From JBBROS01 sp965213855 (GTDB taxonomy: Bacteria; Pseudomonadota; Alphaproteobacteria; Acetobacterales; Acetobacteraceae): a stretch of DNA of 64,000 nucleotides. Positions 10,787 to 19,892 of the stretch are shown here, one piece after another (position 1 is the first letter of the stretch; each line of letters opens with the position of its first letter). The notes beneath the pieces are model-generated. The model was not told the origin of the DNA and searched no databases. It worked only from the letters and a program-made list of their open reading frames with translations. Where the stretch lies: assembly GCA_965213855.1 (NCBI GenBank), contig CBDCAA010000007.1, positions 1,054,001 to 1,118,000 of the forward strand, given 5' to 3'. The position numbers were made by a program, and so were the translations under genes.

Positions 10787-10803
10787 GCCCGGAGCGTCGC
10801 CGG

Positions 10804-10826
10804 GACGGGTCCGAACCCGGCCCGTC
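10804..10826 (+). terminator. weak hairpin after the rhodanese gene
   Basis: GACGGG (10804-10809) pairs with CCCGTC (10821-10826) across an 11-base loop, 18 bases after the stop of the sulfurtransferase gene. Only two T residues follow, so intrinsic termination is possible but weak. Confidence 0.35.
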
Positions 10827-10846
10827 TTGGCGGCTCCGGCCAGGCG

Positions 10847-11053
10847 CTAGATCGTTCGCATGTGGTCGGGAAGGGTATTGGCCTCGGCCGCGAGGCCCGG
10901 CTCGAGGTCGATGAGGCTGTAGCCGCTCAGCGATGCATCGTCGTCGGCGGGCGCGGAGCTCCGGCCGAAGAATGCCAGGATATCCTGCAGAAGGCTGCGG
11001 TTTCCGGCTTGCACCTGCGCCATCGCGTGGCCGGCGTGTTCGAACGTTGTCAT
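10847..11053 (-). CDS. small hypothetical protein (68 aa)
   Basis: A 68-residue protein of unknown function, with an acidic middle (APADDDASLSG) and no membrane segment. An AGGA lies a few bases before the ATG. It is convergent with the osmC-like operon and points away from the next minus-strand small gene. I do not recognise a family; the composition is protein-like and not an obvious frame shadow because nothing is encoded opposite. Confidence 0.5.
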   Translation of the reverse strand: MTTFEHAGHAMAQVQAGNRSLLQDILAFFGRSSAPADDDASLSGYSLIDLEPGLAAEANTLPDHMRTI

Positions 11054-11167
11054 AGGTCCTGGTCTCCGTCAGGCCACCCCACTATGGGGCGGGCGTGGGC
11101 TGTCAGGACGCTTCCATTCCTCTGTTGCAGTGCAACATAAGCCGCGCCGGCCCAGTTGCAAGCCGCG

Positions 11168-11386
11168 TCATGCGTCCTCGAGCTCGCGGGTGCGGACGCC
11201 GCGCGGCGATGGGCGCGGGATCAGGCAGTCCGGCAACGGCTTCGGCTTGGGCGTCAATTCCGGCGGCCGCCGGCCTTCGCCGCCGCGTGGCGGCCGGCGC
11301 AGGGCGATGAGCTCGTGGATCGCGAGGGCCAACGGGGCGCCGAAGGTCAGCGCGCCGCTGAGCAGGACCTGGATATCGGGCGACAT
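11168..11386 (-). CDS. small single-pass membrane protein (72 aa)
   Basis: A 72-residue protein with one hydrophobic N-terminal segment (VLLSGALTFGAPLALAIHEL, residues 7-26) followed by a basic, proline-rich cytoplasmic tail. A strong AGGAGGGG lies 6 bases before the ATG, which decides the start. Family unknown. It is divergent from the histidine kinase gene by about 140 bp. Confidence 0.62.
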   Translation of the reverse strand: MSPDIQVLLSGALTFGAPLALAIHELIALRRPPRGGEGRRPPELTPKPKPLPDCLIPRPSPRGVRTRELEDA

Positions 11387-11528
11387 CTGAACCCCTCCTT
11401 TTTCGCGCGGCGATCGCGACCTCGGGCCTGCAAAGGCTAGGCCGGTCGGGCTGCCGGGTTCAAGGCATTGTCGACCCGTGGGTTGCCTCTATGCTGACGG
11501 TGACCCGAGGTGCAATGGACGACGCGGT

Positions 11529-13292
11529 ATGGGGCCGGGAATGATGACGTCGGTCCGGCTGCATCAGGCCATGCTCGCGGCGGCGCTGATCGTCCCTTCC
11601 TCGCTTTTCCTTGCCGCCGGTTGGGCGAACCGTCGCGACGTGGAGCGGGAGGGCCGCGACGCGATCCAGCGCACGGCAGCCGTGATGCAGGAGCAGGCGC
11701 TGAAGGTGTTCGAGACGGCGTCGCTGGCGGTCGGCTGGGTCGACGACCGGATCGACGACGAGGACTGGCCGACGATCTCGTCCCCGGCGACGAGCGAGTT
11801 CCTGCGGCGAATGAGGGCGCCGCTGGCCCAGATCGTGTCGATCTGGATTGCCGACGCCGACGGGGTGGTGCGGGCCGGCAGCGAGCCCTGGCCGGCCGGC
11901 AGCGGTATCGCCGGGCGCGACTTCTTCCAGGTGCACAAGGCGGGGCCGCGCGAGCGCTACATCAGCCCGCCCTTCACCGGGCGTGCGACGTCCAAGCCCT
12001 CGTTTGCGATCAGCATCCGGCGGACGACGCCGGACCAGCGTTTCGACGGCACCATCCATGCCGCGCTGAGCCCGGCTTATTTCAGCCGCTTCTTCGCCGA
12101 AGCCGCGCCGGGCCTGCCGCATGTGGCGGTCTTGCTCGAAGACGACGGGACGGTGCTGGCGCGCGAGCCGGAGGGCCGGCCGACGGATCCGGCCGTGCTT
12201 GGCGGCGATGCGCCGCTGATGCAAGCGATCGCCCGCGGCCCGGGCAATGGATTTTACGTGAACCTGGCCGGCATGGCGCAGGAATATGCGGCGCGCCGGG
12301 TGGGCCCCTATCCGGCCTGGGTCGTGTTCGAGGTCCCGCGGGCGGCGATGCTGGGCCGTTGGTATCGAAACCTGGCCGTCTATGGTGCGGTTGCCGCCGC
12401 AGCCGCGCTGACTCTGCTCGGCGTATCGTTCCTGGCACTGCGGCGAGCGGAGGCGGAACAGGCCGCGCTCGTCCGGCTCGAGATCGAGAGCGGGCAGCGG
12501 CAAGCGGCCGAGCTGCAGCTGCGGCACGCGCAGCGGATGGATGCCGTCGGTCAGTTGACGGGCGGCATCGCCCACGACTTCAACAACTTGCTGACGGCCA
12601 TCTTGGGCAACCTGGAGCTGATCCAGCGTGCCGCCCTGCAGGCCGAGGCAGCTGGCCCAGGTGACGCCGGCCCGCGGATCGAGCGGCTTGCGGCGACGGC
12701 GATGCGTGCGGTGCAGCGCGGGGCGTCGCTGACGAAAAGCCTGCTCGCCTTTTCTCGCAAGCAGCCGCTCCAGGCGCGCATGTTGGACGTCAATACCCTG
12801 CTGGACGGCTTCGCAGACCTGCTGCGCCAGGCCGCCGGACCGGGGGTCGAGGCGACGATCGAGCGGGCCCCCGCGCTGCCGGAGTGCATCGCGGACGCGG
12901 CCGAGCTGGAGGCGGCGCTGTTGAACCTCGTGATCAATGCCCGGGATGCGATGCACGGCCGTGGCCAGCTCCGGATCGGGACGGCGATGACCTACCTCGA
13001 CACCGCGGCGCTCGGCGACAATCAGGAGGCCCGGCCCGGCCCATTCGTCGCCATCCAAGTCGCCGATGACGGGACGGGCATGGCGCCGGAGGTCGCGGAG
13101 AAGGCATTCGAGCCGTTCTTCACGACCAAGCCGGCCGGTCAGGGCACCGGGCTCGGTCTCAGCCAGGTGTTCGGCTTTGTTCGCCAGCTCGGCGGCCATG
13201 TCACGCTGGCGAGCACGCCGGGCAAGGGTACGGCGATCACGCTATTCCTGCCGGTCGCGGCCGAAGCGGAAACGGCCGACGTTGCGGTTTGA
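11529..13292 (+). CDS. membrane sensor histidine kinase
   Basis: A 587-residue two-TM sensor kinase. The first membrane helix covers about residues 12-32 and the second about 278-300 (LAVYGAVAAAAALTLLGVSF). The periplasmic part between them resembles a double-Cache-type sensor (IWIADADGVVRAGSEPWPAG). The dimerisation domain carries phosphoacceptor His349 in GGIAHDFNN, and the ATPase domain has the N box (LVINARDAM), G1 (VADDGTGM), F (FEPFFTTK) and G2 (GTGLGLSQVFGF) motifs. No receiver domain or partner regulator is fused or adjacent. ATGs at 11529, 11541 and 11544 are all possible starts; none has a convincing ribosome site. Confidence 0.9.
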   Translation: MGPGMMTSVRLHQAMLAAALIVPSSLFLAAGWANRRDVEREGRDAIQRTAAVMQEQALKVFETASLAVGWVDDRIDDEDWPTISSPATSEFLRRMRAPLAQIVSIWIADADGVVRAGSEPWPAGSGIAGRDFFQVHKAGPRERYISPPFTGRATSKPSFAISIRRTTPDQRFDGTIHAALSPAYFSRFFAEAAPGLPHVAVLLEDDGTVLAREPEGRPTDPAVLGGDAPLMQAIARGPGNGFYVNLAGMAQEYAARRVGPYPAWVVFEVPRAAMLGRWYRNLAVYGAVAAAAALTLLGVSFLALRRAEAEQAALVRLEIESGQRQAAELQLRHAQRMDAVGQLTGGIAHDFNNLLTAILGNLELIQRAALQAEAAGPGDAGPRIERLAATAMRAVQRGASLTKSLLAFSRKQPLQARMLDVNTLLDGFADLLRQAAGPGVEATIERAPALPECIADAAELEAALLNLVINARDAMHGRGQLRIGTAMTYLDTAALGDNQEARPGPFVAIQVADDGTGMAPEVAEKAFEPFFTTKPAGQGTGLGLSQVFGFVRQLGGHVTLASTPGKGTAITLFLPVAAEAETADVAV

Positions 13293-13359
13293 TACAACCC
13301 TGCCGCTGCAGCGCCGTTTTTCCGGCGTTCCGTGGCCACCGTTGTCGGGAGAGGCAGGC

Positions 13360-15453
13360 ATGAGCGAAAATTGGGCCCAGCGCGCGGTGGCGGTTGTCGT
13401 TTCGCTCTCGGTCGGGCTGGCGCCGATGGCCGGGGTGGCGCAGCCGGCACCCGGTCCGGCGCTGCATCCCGAAGCCGGGGACCCGCCGGGGCGCGTTGGG
13501 CGCATCGCGCGGCTTGCGGGCACCGTCTCGTTCCACCTCGCCGGGGCGGACCAGTGGTCGCCGGCGTCGGCCAACCTGCCGGTCACGACGGGAAGCAGCT
13601 TCTGGACCGAGCCGGCAGCGCATGCCGAGCTGGACGCGACCGGGGTGCGGTTCGGCATGGACCAATCGACCGAGCTGGACGTGACGGAGCTGGATGACCA
13701 GACACTCACGGCCGTGCTGCCGCAGGGGGCCGTGTGCGTCCACGTGACGGCGCAGCCGGAGGGCGTGACAACCCTGGTCCAGACGCCGCGCGGCCAGGTG
13801 AGGTTGACGCAGTCGGGGACGCAGCCGGGCCGCTACGAGGTGACGGCCGGCGATACCGCGCACCCGACCGTCGTCACCGTCGTGGAGGGCGCGGCCGACG
13901 TGACCGGGCCGAACGTGCAGGCGCATGCCGGGGCGAACGAGGCGGTGACGATCGGCGGCGAGGCGGCGCCGTTCACGGCCGTCGTGGCGGGGGCGCAGCG
14001 CGACGCGTTCCTTTCGGCCTGTCTGGCCGCGGATGTCCCGGCCCGGCCGCACGCGGTGCCGGTGCCGGCGGAGGTGGCGCGGATGACCGGCGGGACGGTG
14101 CTGGACGAGGTAGGGGACTGGGCGGCCACGCCCGCTTACGGCGCGGTGTGGTATCCACCGGCCGACCCGGGCTTCGTGCCGTACCGGGACGGGCACTGGG
14201 GCTACGTAGCGCCCTGGGGCTGGACCTGGGTCGACAACGCGGCGTGGGGGTTCGCGCCGTCGCATTACGGGCGATGGGTGGAGATCGAGAACCGCTGGGG
14301 CTGGATCCCCCGCGGCGGGCCGGGGTTCGGCGAGGGGTACCGGGGGCCAGCCTATCCGGTTTATGCGCCGGCAGTCGTTTCGTTCCTGGCCGGGGTGGCG
14401 CTGGGGGGTCTTGTTGGGCGGGGGTTCGGACCCGGCGGCGGGGTCGGCTGGGTGCCGCTGGGCCCGCGCGAGCCCTACTTCCCGCCCTTCCGAGCCAGCG
14501 ACAACTATGTCCGCAACTTGAACGTCACGCATGTGGAAAACGTCTCGACCGTGGTGAACAACTACCGGACGGTGGTGAACCGCACGGTGGTCAACGGCTC
14601 GGGCAATCTGGTGAACAACGGCGCGTTCGGTGGTCCGTTGGTGAACCGGGCCGCGGCGACCGCGGTGCCGGCGGGGGTCATGGCCGCGAGCCAGGCCGTC
14701 CGGCCGGCGGCGCAGGCGGTTCCGGAGGCGGCGCTGGCGCGGCCGGTCGGGTTCGTGCCGCGTGCGCCGGTGGCGCCCACGGCCGCGACACCGGGCCTGA
14801 CGCCGACGGTCGCACGGCAGTTCAACGTCGTCGGCCGGCCTTCCGGCATCGCGGCTCCGGGACCGGCGCCGTTTCCGGCTGGTGGACTTGGCAATGTCTC
14901 ACGCGAGCCGGCGCCGGTCCGGGCGCCCCAGCCTGGCGTGGCTCCGGGTGCCGCGGGCGCGCCGGCCTTGCGGGCGGCCGAACCCCGGGTGGTGTCGCCC
15001 CAACCCGGCGGCCTGCAGCAGGGCAACCCGCGTCCGCCTGAGGCCCGGCCCGGCGAGCCCCGGGTGATCGAGCCGCAGCCGCAAGCGGCGCCGGCCCGCC
15101 CGCTGCAGCCGCGTACTGTCGAGCCGGCGCGTAACGAACCCAGGGCGGCCGAACCCAGGGCGGCCGAACCCAGGGCGGTCGAGCCGAGGGCGGCCGAGCC
15201 GAGGTTACCGGAGAACCGTCCCCCGGCGCCCGTGGCCCCCGCTCGCCCGGCGGCTCAGGCGCCGCCCCGCCCCGCCCCGCCACCCGCGCCGCGTCCGGCC
15301 CCGCCTCATCCGGCCCCGCCTCGCCCAGCCCCGCCTCGCCCGCCCCCGCCGCGCCCCGCGCCCCCGTCGCGTCCGGCTGCCGCGCCGCCACCCCGGCCGG
15401 CCCCGCCCGCACGTCCGGCCGCGCCGCACCCAGGACCGCGTGCGCATCGCTGA
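13360..15453 (+). CDS. secreted DUF6600/FecR-like envelope protein with proline-rich tail
   Basis: A 697-residue exported protein. A signal peptide covers about residues 1-28 (cleavage near VAQPAPG). A FecR-like beta domain follows (RLAGTVSFHLAG, residues 45-200), then the tryptophan-rich DUF6600 region near 265-330 (YRDGHWGYVAPWGWTWVDN and WIPRGG), then a glycine-rich hydrophobic stretch. The last 230 residues are low-complexity and proline-rich with tandem EPRAA repeats. GGGAGAGG lies before the ATG at 13360. Cell-surface or periplasmic role likely; no function is established for the family. It follows the sensor kinase by 67 bp on the same strand. Confidence 0.83.
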   Translation: MSENWAQRAVAVVVSLSVGLAPMAGVAQPAPGPALHPEAGDPPGRVGRIARLAGTVSFHLAGADQWSPASANLPVTTGSSFWTEPAAHAELDATGVRFGMDQSTELDVTELDDQTLTAVLPQGAVCVHVTAQPEGVTTLVQTPRGQVRLTQSGTQPGRYEVTAGDTAHPTVVTVVEGAADVTGPNVQAHAGANEAVTIGGEAAPFTAVVAGAQRDAFLSACLAADVPARPHAVPVPAEVARMTGGTVLDEVGDWAATPAYGAVWYPPADPGFVPYRDGHWGYVAPWGWTWVDNAAWGFAPSHYGRWVEIENRWGWIPRGGPGFGEGYRGPAYPVYAPAVVSFLAGVALGGLVGRGFGPGGGVGWVPLGPREPYFPPFRASDNYVRNLNVTHVENVSTVVNNYRTVVNRTVVNGSGNLVNNGAFGGPLVNRAAATAVPAGVMAASQAVRPAAQAVPEAALARPVGFVPRAPVAPTAATPGLTPTVARQFNVVGRPSGIAAPGPAPFPAGGLGNVSREPAPVRAPQPGVAPGAAGAPALRAAEPRVVSPQPGGLQQGNPRPPEARPGEPRVIEPQPQAAPARPLQPRTVEPARNEPRAAEPRAAEPRAVEPRAAEPRLPENRPPAPVAPARPAAQAPPRPAPPPAPRPAPPHPAPPRPAPPRPPPPRPAPPSRPAAAPPPRPAPPARPAAPHPGPRAHR
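15136..15195 (+). repeat. four 15-bp tandem repeats inside the DUF6600 gene
   Basis: Four in-frame 15-base units based on GAACCCAGGGCGGCC start at 15136, 15151, 15166 and 15181; the last two differ by a few bases. They encode the EPRAA units of the proline-rich tail and keep the reading frame when copied or lost. Confidence 0.88.
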
Positions 15454-15486
15454 GGCGCGCGCGGCCGGCCTGCCTGCCGCGCCGCG

Positions 15487-16752
15487 ATGATCCGCACCCT
15501 GCTCTCGGCCCGGCGCTTCCTGCCGCTGTTCCTGGTGCAGGCGACGGGCGCGCTGAACGACAACCTGTTCAAGAGCGCCATGGTCGTCTTGCTCGTGTTC
15601 CGCCATGAGGGCGGGGCCGGGCTGACTGCCTTGGCGGGCGGGCTGTTCATCCTGCCGTATGCGCTGCTGAGCGCGAGCGCTGGGCAGGTGGCCGACCGAT
15701 ATGACAAGGCGCGGCTGATCCGCTGGAACAAGGCTTGCGAGGTCATACTGATGGTCCTCGGCGCGCTGGCGCTGTCGCATGGCGGGGCGGCCGGGCTGCT
15801 TGCCGTGCTGTTCGGGCTGGGGATCCAGGCGACCGCGTTCGGGCCGCTCAAGTACGGCATCCTGCCGCAACACCTGGCTCCGGCCGAGCTGATGGCCGGC
15901 AATGCGCTGATCGAGGCGGCGACGTTCGGGGCGATCCTGCTCGGCACCATCCTGGGCGGCCTGCTGGTCGGTGAGGCAGCGGGGCCGGCGATCGTGGGTG
16001 GGCTGGGCGTTGCGCTGTCCGTGGCTGGACTGCTTGCCGGCCGGTTCATCCCGCCTGCACCGGGTGCGGCGGCGGTCCCGGTCGAGGCGAATATCGGGGC
16101 TGCGACCCTGCATGTGGTGCGGGGGGCGTGGGCGGCGGCGCCGGTGTGGCGGGCTGTGCTGGGCTTGTCGTGGTTCTGGGCGCTGGGCGCCACCTACCTC
16201 GCGCTGTTCCCGGTGCTGGTGCGCGACGTGTTCGGGGCCGAGGCCGGTCCCGGCAACCAGATCGTCACCTTGCTGCTGGCGAGCTTCGCGGTGGGCATCG
16301 GCGCGGGGGCGATGCTGGGGAGCCGGCTGTTGCGGGGCGCGGTGTCGTTCCGGCTGATGCTACCGTCGGGGTTGCTGCTCGGGGTGTGCACGATGCTGTT
16401 CGGCTTGGTGTGCGGGGCGCCGGTGACGATGTATTTCACGTCGGTGGGTGCGCTGCTCGGGCGGCCCGCGGGCAGCCTGGCGGTGCTGTTGCTGATAGGG
16501 GCGGCGCTTGCCGGGGGTGTGTTCTCGGTGCCGCTGAACGCCGCCATCCAGCGCGGCGCGGTGCCGGGGGAACGGTCGCGCATGGTGGCGGCGAACAACG
16601 TGATGAACGCCGTGTTCATGGTCGCGGGAGCGGGCGTCGTGGCCGGGCTCTCGGCGGCAGGCTGGTCGCCAGGGGCGATGCTGGTGCTGGCGGGGGCGAT
16701 GAACCTGCTGGTGATGGGCGCGCTGGCGCGGAACCTGCCCGCGCCAGCCTGA
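15487..16752 (+). CDS. LplT-like MFS transporter
   Basis: A 421-residue inner-membrane carrier of the major facilitator superfamily with about 12 hydrophobic helices. The N-terminus FLVQATGALNDNLFKSAMVV and the segment ATAFGPLKYGILPQHL are hallmarks of the lysophospholipid transporter LplT family, which flips lysophospholipids inward for reacylation. The usual acyltransferase/acyl-ACP synthetase partner (Aas) is not next to it. An amidase gene follows 68 bp downstream on the same strand. Confidence 0.85.
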   Translation: MIRTLLSARRFLPLFLVQATGALNDNLFKSAMVVLLVFRHEGGAGLTALAGGLFILPYALLSASAGQVADRYDKARLIRWNKACEVILMVLGALALSHGGAAGLLAVLFGLGIQATAFGPLKYGILPQHLAPAELMAGNALIEAATFGAILLGTILGGLLVGEAAGPAIVGGLGVALSVAGLLAGRFIPPAPGAAAVPVEANIGAATLHVVRGAWAAAPVWRAVLGLSWFWALGATYLALFPVLVRDVFGAEAGPGNQIVTLLLASFAVGIGAGAMLGSRLLRGAVSFRLMLPSGLLLGVCTMLFGLVCGAPVTMYFTSVGALLGRPAGSLAVLLLIGAALAGGVFSVPLNAAIQRGAVPGERSRMVAANNVMNAVFMVAGAGVVAGLSAAGWSPGAMLVLAGAMNLLVMGALARNLPAPA

Positions 16753-16820
16753 GCTGCGCCGTTGCTGGACCAGGCAGCGGCGGGGCGGCAAGGTGCGGAC
16801 GAACTCCTGGAGCCCTGCCC

Positions 16821-18215
16821 ATGACCGAACTTTGGCGCCTGTCCGCGAGCGAGCTGGCCGCCCGTATCCGCCGGCGGGAGGTTTCGGCGCGGGAGGCGGC
16901 GGCCGCGGCGCTGGCGCGGCTGGATGCGGTGAACCCGGCACTGAACGCCGTGATCGAGCATCGGCCCGAGGCGGTGCTCGCGCGCGCCGACGCCATCGAC
17001 GCGGCGACCGGGCGCGGCGAGGATGCCGGGGTGCTGGGCGGCGTGCCGGTGACGGTGAAGTGCAACGTCGACCAGGCGGGGTTCGCGACCACCAACGGGC
17101 TGGTCATGCAAAAGGACCTGATGGCGGCCACGAACAGCCCGGTGGTCGACAACCTCGAGCGGGCCGGGGCGGTGATCATCGGGCGGACGAACGCGCCGGC
17201 GTTCTCGCTGCGGTGGTTCACGACCAACCTGCTGCATGGCGACACCAAGAACCCGCGCGATGCGTCGTTGACCCCGGGCGGCTCTTCGGGCGGGGCGGCG
17301 AGCGCGGTCGCGGCAGGGATCGGGCACCTGGCGCATGGGACGGATATCGGCGGCTCCATCCGCTATCCGGCCTATGCCTGCGGCGTGCACGGCATCCGGC
17401 CGAGCCTCGGGCGGGTACCGGCGTGGAACGCAAGCTCTCCGGAGCGGGGGATCGGGCCGCAGCTGATGGCTGTCTCGGGGCCGCTGGCGCGGACGATCGC
17501 GGACGTGCGGCTGGGGCTGCAGGCGATGATGATGGGCGATGCGCGGGACCCGTGGTGGAGTCCGGTGCCGTTCGAAGGGTCGGCGGCGGCAAAGACCGTG
17601 GCGCTGTGCGTGCGGCCGGATGGGATGGCGGTGGCGCCGGAGGTGGAGGCGGCGCTGCGGGATGCGGCCCGGCGGCTGCAGGCGGCGGGGTACGACATTC
17701 GCGAAGTGGAAGAGACGCCCGGGTTTCGAGAGGCGACGGAGCTGCAGGTGAAGCTGTGGCTGGGTGACGGGTTTGCGGCGTTCCGGGCGGCGGTGGAGCA
17801 GGAGGGCGACCCGGGGGCGCTGGCGGTGATGCGTGGCGTGCGCGAGATGGCCGAGGCGCTCCCGGCGGACGTGATCGCGACGACGCTGACCCGGCGCAAC
17901 ACAATCGTACGCGCCTGGACCGCGTTCCTGGCCGACCGCCCGATCCTGCTGGTGCCGGTGAGCGGTGAGCTGCCGTTCCCGGACGGTCTGGACATGCAGG
18001 GGCCGGCGGGGTGGCAGCGGGTGGTGGATGCGCAGCTGGTGCAGACGGGGCTGCCGCTGATGGCGTTGCCGGGCCTGGTGGTGAGCACGGGGATGGTCGG
18101 CACGGCACCGGTTGGGGTGCAGCTCATTGGGGCGCGGTACCGGGAGGACCTGCTGCTGGCGGCGGGGGAGGCGATCGAGGCCGGGGGTGCGCCGCCGATG
18201 CCGGCGATGGGATAG
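16821..18215 (+). CDS. amidase-signature family hydrolase
   Basis: A 464-residue amidase-signature enzyme, hydrolysing C-N bonds of amides. The Ser-cis-Ser-Lys triad can be placed at Lys80 (PVTVKCNVD), Ser155 (GGSSGG) and nucleophile Ser179 (TDIGGSIR). Length matches the family. It lacks the context of gatCAB, so it is more likely a catabolic amidase than a Glu-tRNA amidotransferase subunit. Start at 16821 removes an unlikely upstream extension. Confidence 0.9.
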   Translation: MTELWRLSASELAARIRRREVSAREAAAAALARLDAVNPALNAVIEHRPEAVLARADAIDAATGRGEDAGVLGGVPVTVKCNVDQAGFATTNGLVMQKDLMAATNSPVVDNLERAGAVIIGRTNAPAFSLRWFTTNLLHGDTKNPRDASLTPGGSSGGAASAVAAGIGHLAHGTDIGGSIRYPAYACGVHGIRPSLGRVPAWNASSPERGIGPQLMAVSGPLARTIADVRLGLQAMMMGDARDPWWSPVPFEGSAAAKTVALCVRPDGMAVAPEVEAALRDAARRLQAAGYDIREVEETPGFREATELQVKLWLGDGFAAFRAAVEQEGDPGALAVMRGVREMAEALPADVIATTLTRRNTIVRAWTAFLADRPILLVPVSGELPFPDGLDMQGPAGWQRVVDAQLVQTGLPLMALPGLVVSTGMVGTAPVGVQLIGARYREDLLLAAGEAIEAGGAPPMPAMG

Positions 18216-18306
18216 GCGCGCCCCGTCCCGCAAGCGATCACGTCGCCGCGTGGTGGGGCAGCCGGTCAGACTCGGCGGGCGTTGGACTGCCATGGAGGGC
18301 ACCCGC

Positions 18307-18471
18307 ATGACCGAACAAGCGCCATCGCCGCCGAAGACCGACCAATCCGCCGCGCTGTCGCGGGCGAACGCCGTCCAGCCGGGGAAGCCGGCCGGAGAGG
18401 TCCCGCAGTCCGATCCGTCGCCAGCGCCGCCGCCGAATGCTGAAACGGCGCCGAAGGGAGCGGCAGCATGA
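18307..18471 (+). CDS. small proline-rich hypothetical protein (54 aa)
   Basis: A 54-residue protein rich in Pro, Ala and Ser with no fold I can recognise. Its stop overlaps the ATG of the next small gene in an ATGA. It lies between the amidase and an MFS gene, all on the same strand. An alternative ATG is at 18292. The coupled arrangement supports it modestly. Confidence 0.4.
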   Translation: MTEQAPSPPKTDQSAALSRANAVQPGKPAGEVPQSDPSPAPPPNAETAPKGAAA

Positions 18472-18653
18472 GCGCCCATCCGCTGCCGACGCCGCCCGCT
18501 AACCGCAGCAACAAGGGCCCGGGCGAGACCAGGTCCTCGCCGAACGCTGCACAGGCGCCGGGCACCCCGGCCTGGCCGGAGCGGAGCGCGCGCTCGGGTA
18601 GTGGCGGGGAACGCGACACGCACCAAGCGCACGACCCCAGCGGCAAGAGCTGA
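18468..18653 (+). CDS. small low-complexity hypothetical protein (61 aa)
   Basis: A 61-residue hydrophilic protein, rich in Ser, Pro, Gly and Arg, starting in an ATGA overlap with the preceding 54-residue gene. No domain visible; probably disordered. The overlap is the main argument that both are translated. Confidence 0.38.
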   Translation: MSAHPLPTPPANRSNKGPGETRSSPNAAQAPGTPAWPERSARSGSGGERDTHQAHDPSGKS

Positions 18654-18743
18654 AGCAGGTGCGATCGTGACGGGGCGCCCGCGGTCGGCAGCGCCCCCGG
18701 GCGGCACGCCGCCCCTGTTCCAAGCATCGATCGGACGGCCGGC

Positions 18744-19889
18744 ATGACGGACGCGGCAGTAATGGCGGCGCCCTCGCCGGTGCATGCCTCATGGCGGGAA
18801 CGGCTGGCGATGACCGCCGTGTTCGTGGGCAACGGGATGGCGTTCGGGGCTTGGGCCGGCAACATCCCGCGGCTGCGCGATGCGGCGAAGCTGGACGAAG
18901 GCTCGTTGGGGATCGTGCTGCTGTTCGTGAGCCTGGGCGCCGTCGCAGCGATGCAGGTCGCCGGACGATACGGGGCGGTTGTGGGGACGGCGCGCGGATC
19001 CTGGATTTCGGCGCTGGTTTTGGCCGCCGCACTGCCCTTGCCGGCCTTGGCCCCAGGTTATGGGCTGCTGCTCGGGTCGGCGGCGCTGCTCGGGCTGGGG
19101 CTCGGGCTGCTGGATGTGTGCATGAACGCGCATGCGGCGTGGATGGAGCGGCGGTGGGGTACGGCGATCATGTCGTCGTTCCATGCCGGCTGGAGCCTGG
19201 GGCAACTGAGCGGGGCGGCTCTGGCCGGGGTGCTGGCGGGGATCGGGCTGGCGGGGTCGTTGGCCGGGGCCGGCGTGCTGGTCGCGCTGCTGGGGCTGCC
19301 GGCGTTGCTGTTGCCGGAGGAGCATGGGCGGGCCGCCGAGCGGGTGGCGTTCGCCTGGCCGTCGCGGCGCATCACCCTGCTTGGCATCATCGTCGCATTG
19401 AGCTTTGCGGTCGAGGGCGGGACGGCCGATTGGTCCGGCGTCTATCTGCGCACCAACCTGGACGTGCCGGAGGCGTGGGCGTCGACGGCGCTGGTGGTGT
19501 TCGCCGGGGCGATGGTGGTGATGCGGCTGACGGGGGATGCGCTGGTCCGGCGGCTGGGGGCGAGGTCGGTGCTGTGCGGGGGTGCGGCGCTGGCGGGCTG
19601 CGGGCTGCTGGTGGCGCTGGTGGCGCCGGCTCTGTGGCTGTCGGCGGCGGGGTTCGCGTTGGTGGGCGTTGGGGTCGCGAATATCGTGCCGATCGTGTTC
19701 AGCGCGGCGGGGCGGGACGGGGCGGCGGGCGTGTCGATGGCGGCGACGTTCGGCTATGGCGCGGTCATGGGGGCGCCGCCGCTGATCGGCGGGGTGGCGC
19801 ATTGGGTCGGGCTGCGGGTGGCGCTGTTGCTGCTGGTGGCCGGCGCCGGCGCGATGGCCGTTCTGGGCCGGCGGGTGCGGACGGAATAG
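18744..19889 (+). CDS. MFS transporter (YbjJ-like)
   Basis: A 381-residue major facilitator carrier with about 12 hydrophobic helices. The N-terminal FVGNGMAFGAWAGNIPRLRD and the EGGTADWSGVYLR motif in the seventh helix region are typical of the YbjJ/FucP-like MFS subgroup. Substrate unknown. It converges on minE with only 3 bp between the stop codons. Confidence 0.82.
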   Translation: MTDAAVMAAPSPVHASWRERLAMTAVFVGNGMAFGAWAGNIPRLRDAAKLDEGSLGIVLLFVSLGAVAAMQVAGRYGAVVGTARGSWISALVLAAALPLPALAPGYGLLLGSAALLGLGLGLLDVCMNAHAAWMERRWGTAIMSSFHAGWSLGQLSGAALAGVLAGIGLAGSLAGAGVLVALLGLPALLLPEEHGRAAERVAFAWPSRRITLLGIIVALSFAVEGGTADWSGVYLRTNLDVPEAWASTALVVFAGAMVVMRLTGDALVRRLGARSVLCGGAALAGCGLLVALVAPALWLSAAGFALVGVGVANIVPIVFSAAGRDGAAGVSMAATFGYGAVMGAPPLIGGVAHWVGLRVALLLLVAGAGAMAVLGRRVRTE

Positions 19890-19892
19890 GCC

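Noticed and set aside
15130..15440. CRISPR-like array in the repeat-rich DUF6600 tail
   Set aside because: Repeats are 15 bp, contiguous and in frame, without spacers; they encode protein repeats.
16194..18785. An 863-codon minus-strand frame opposite the LplT-like and amidase genes
   Set aside because: Composition is arginine/histidine/proline-rich with no domain; the plus strand genes explain the region.
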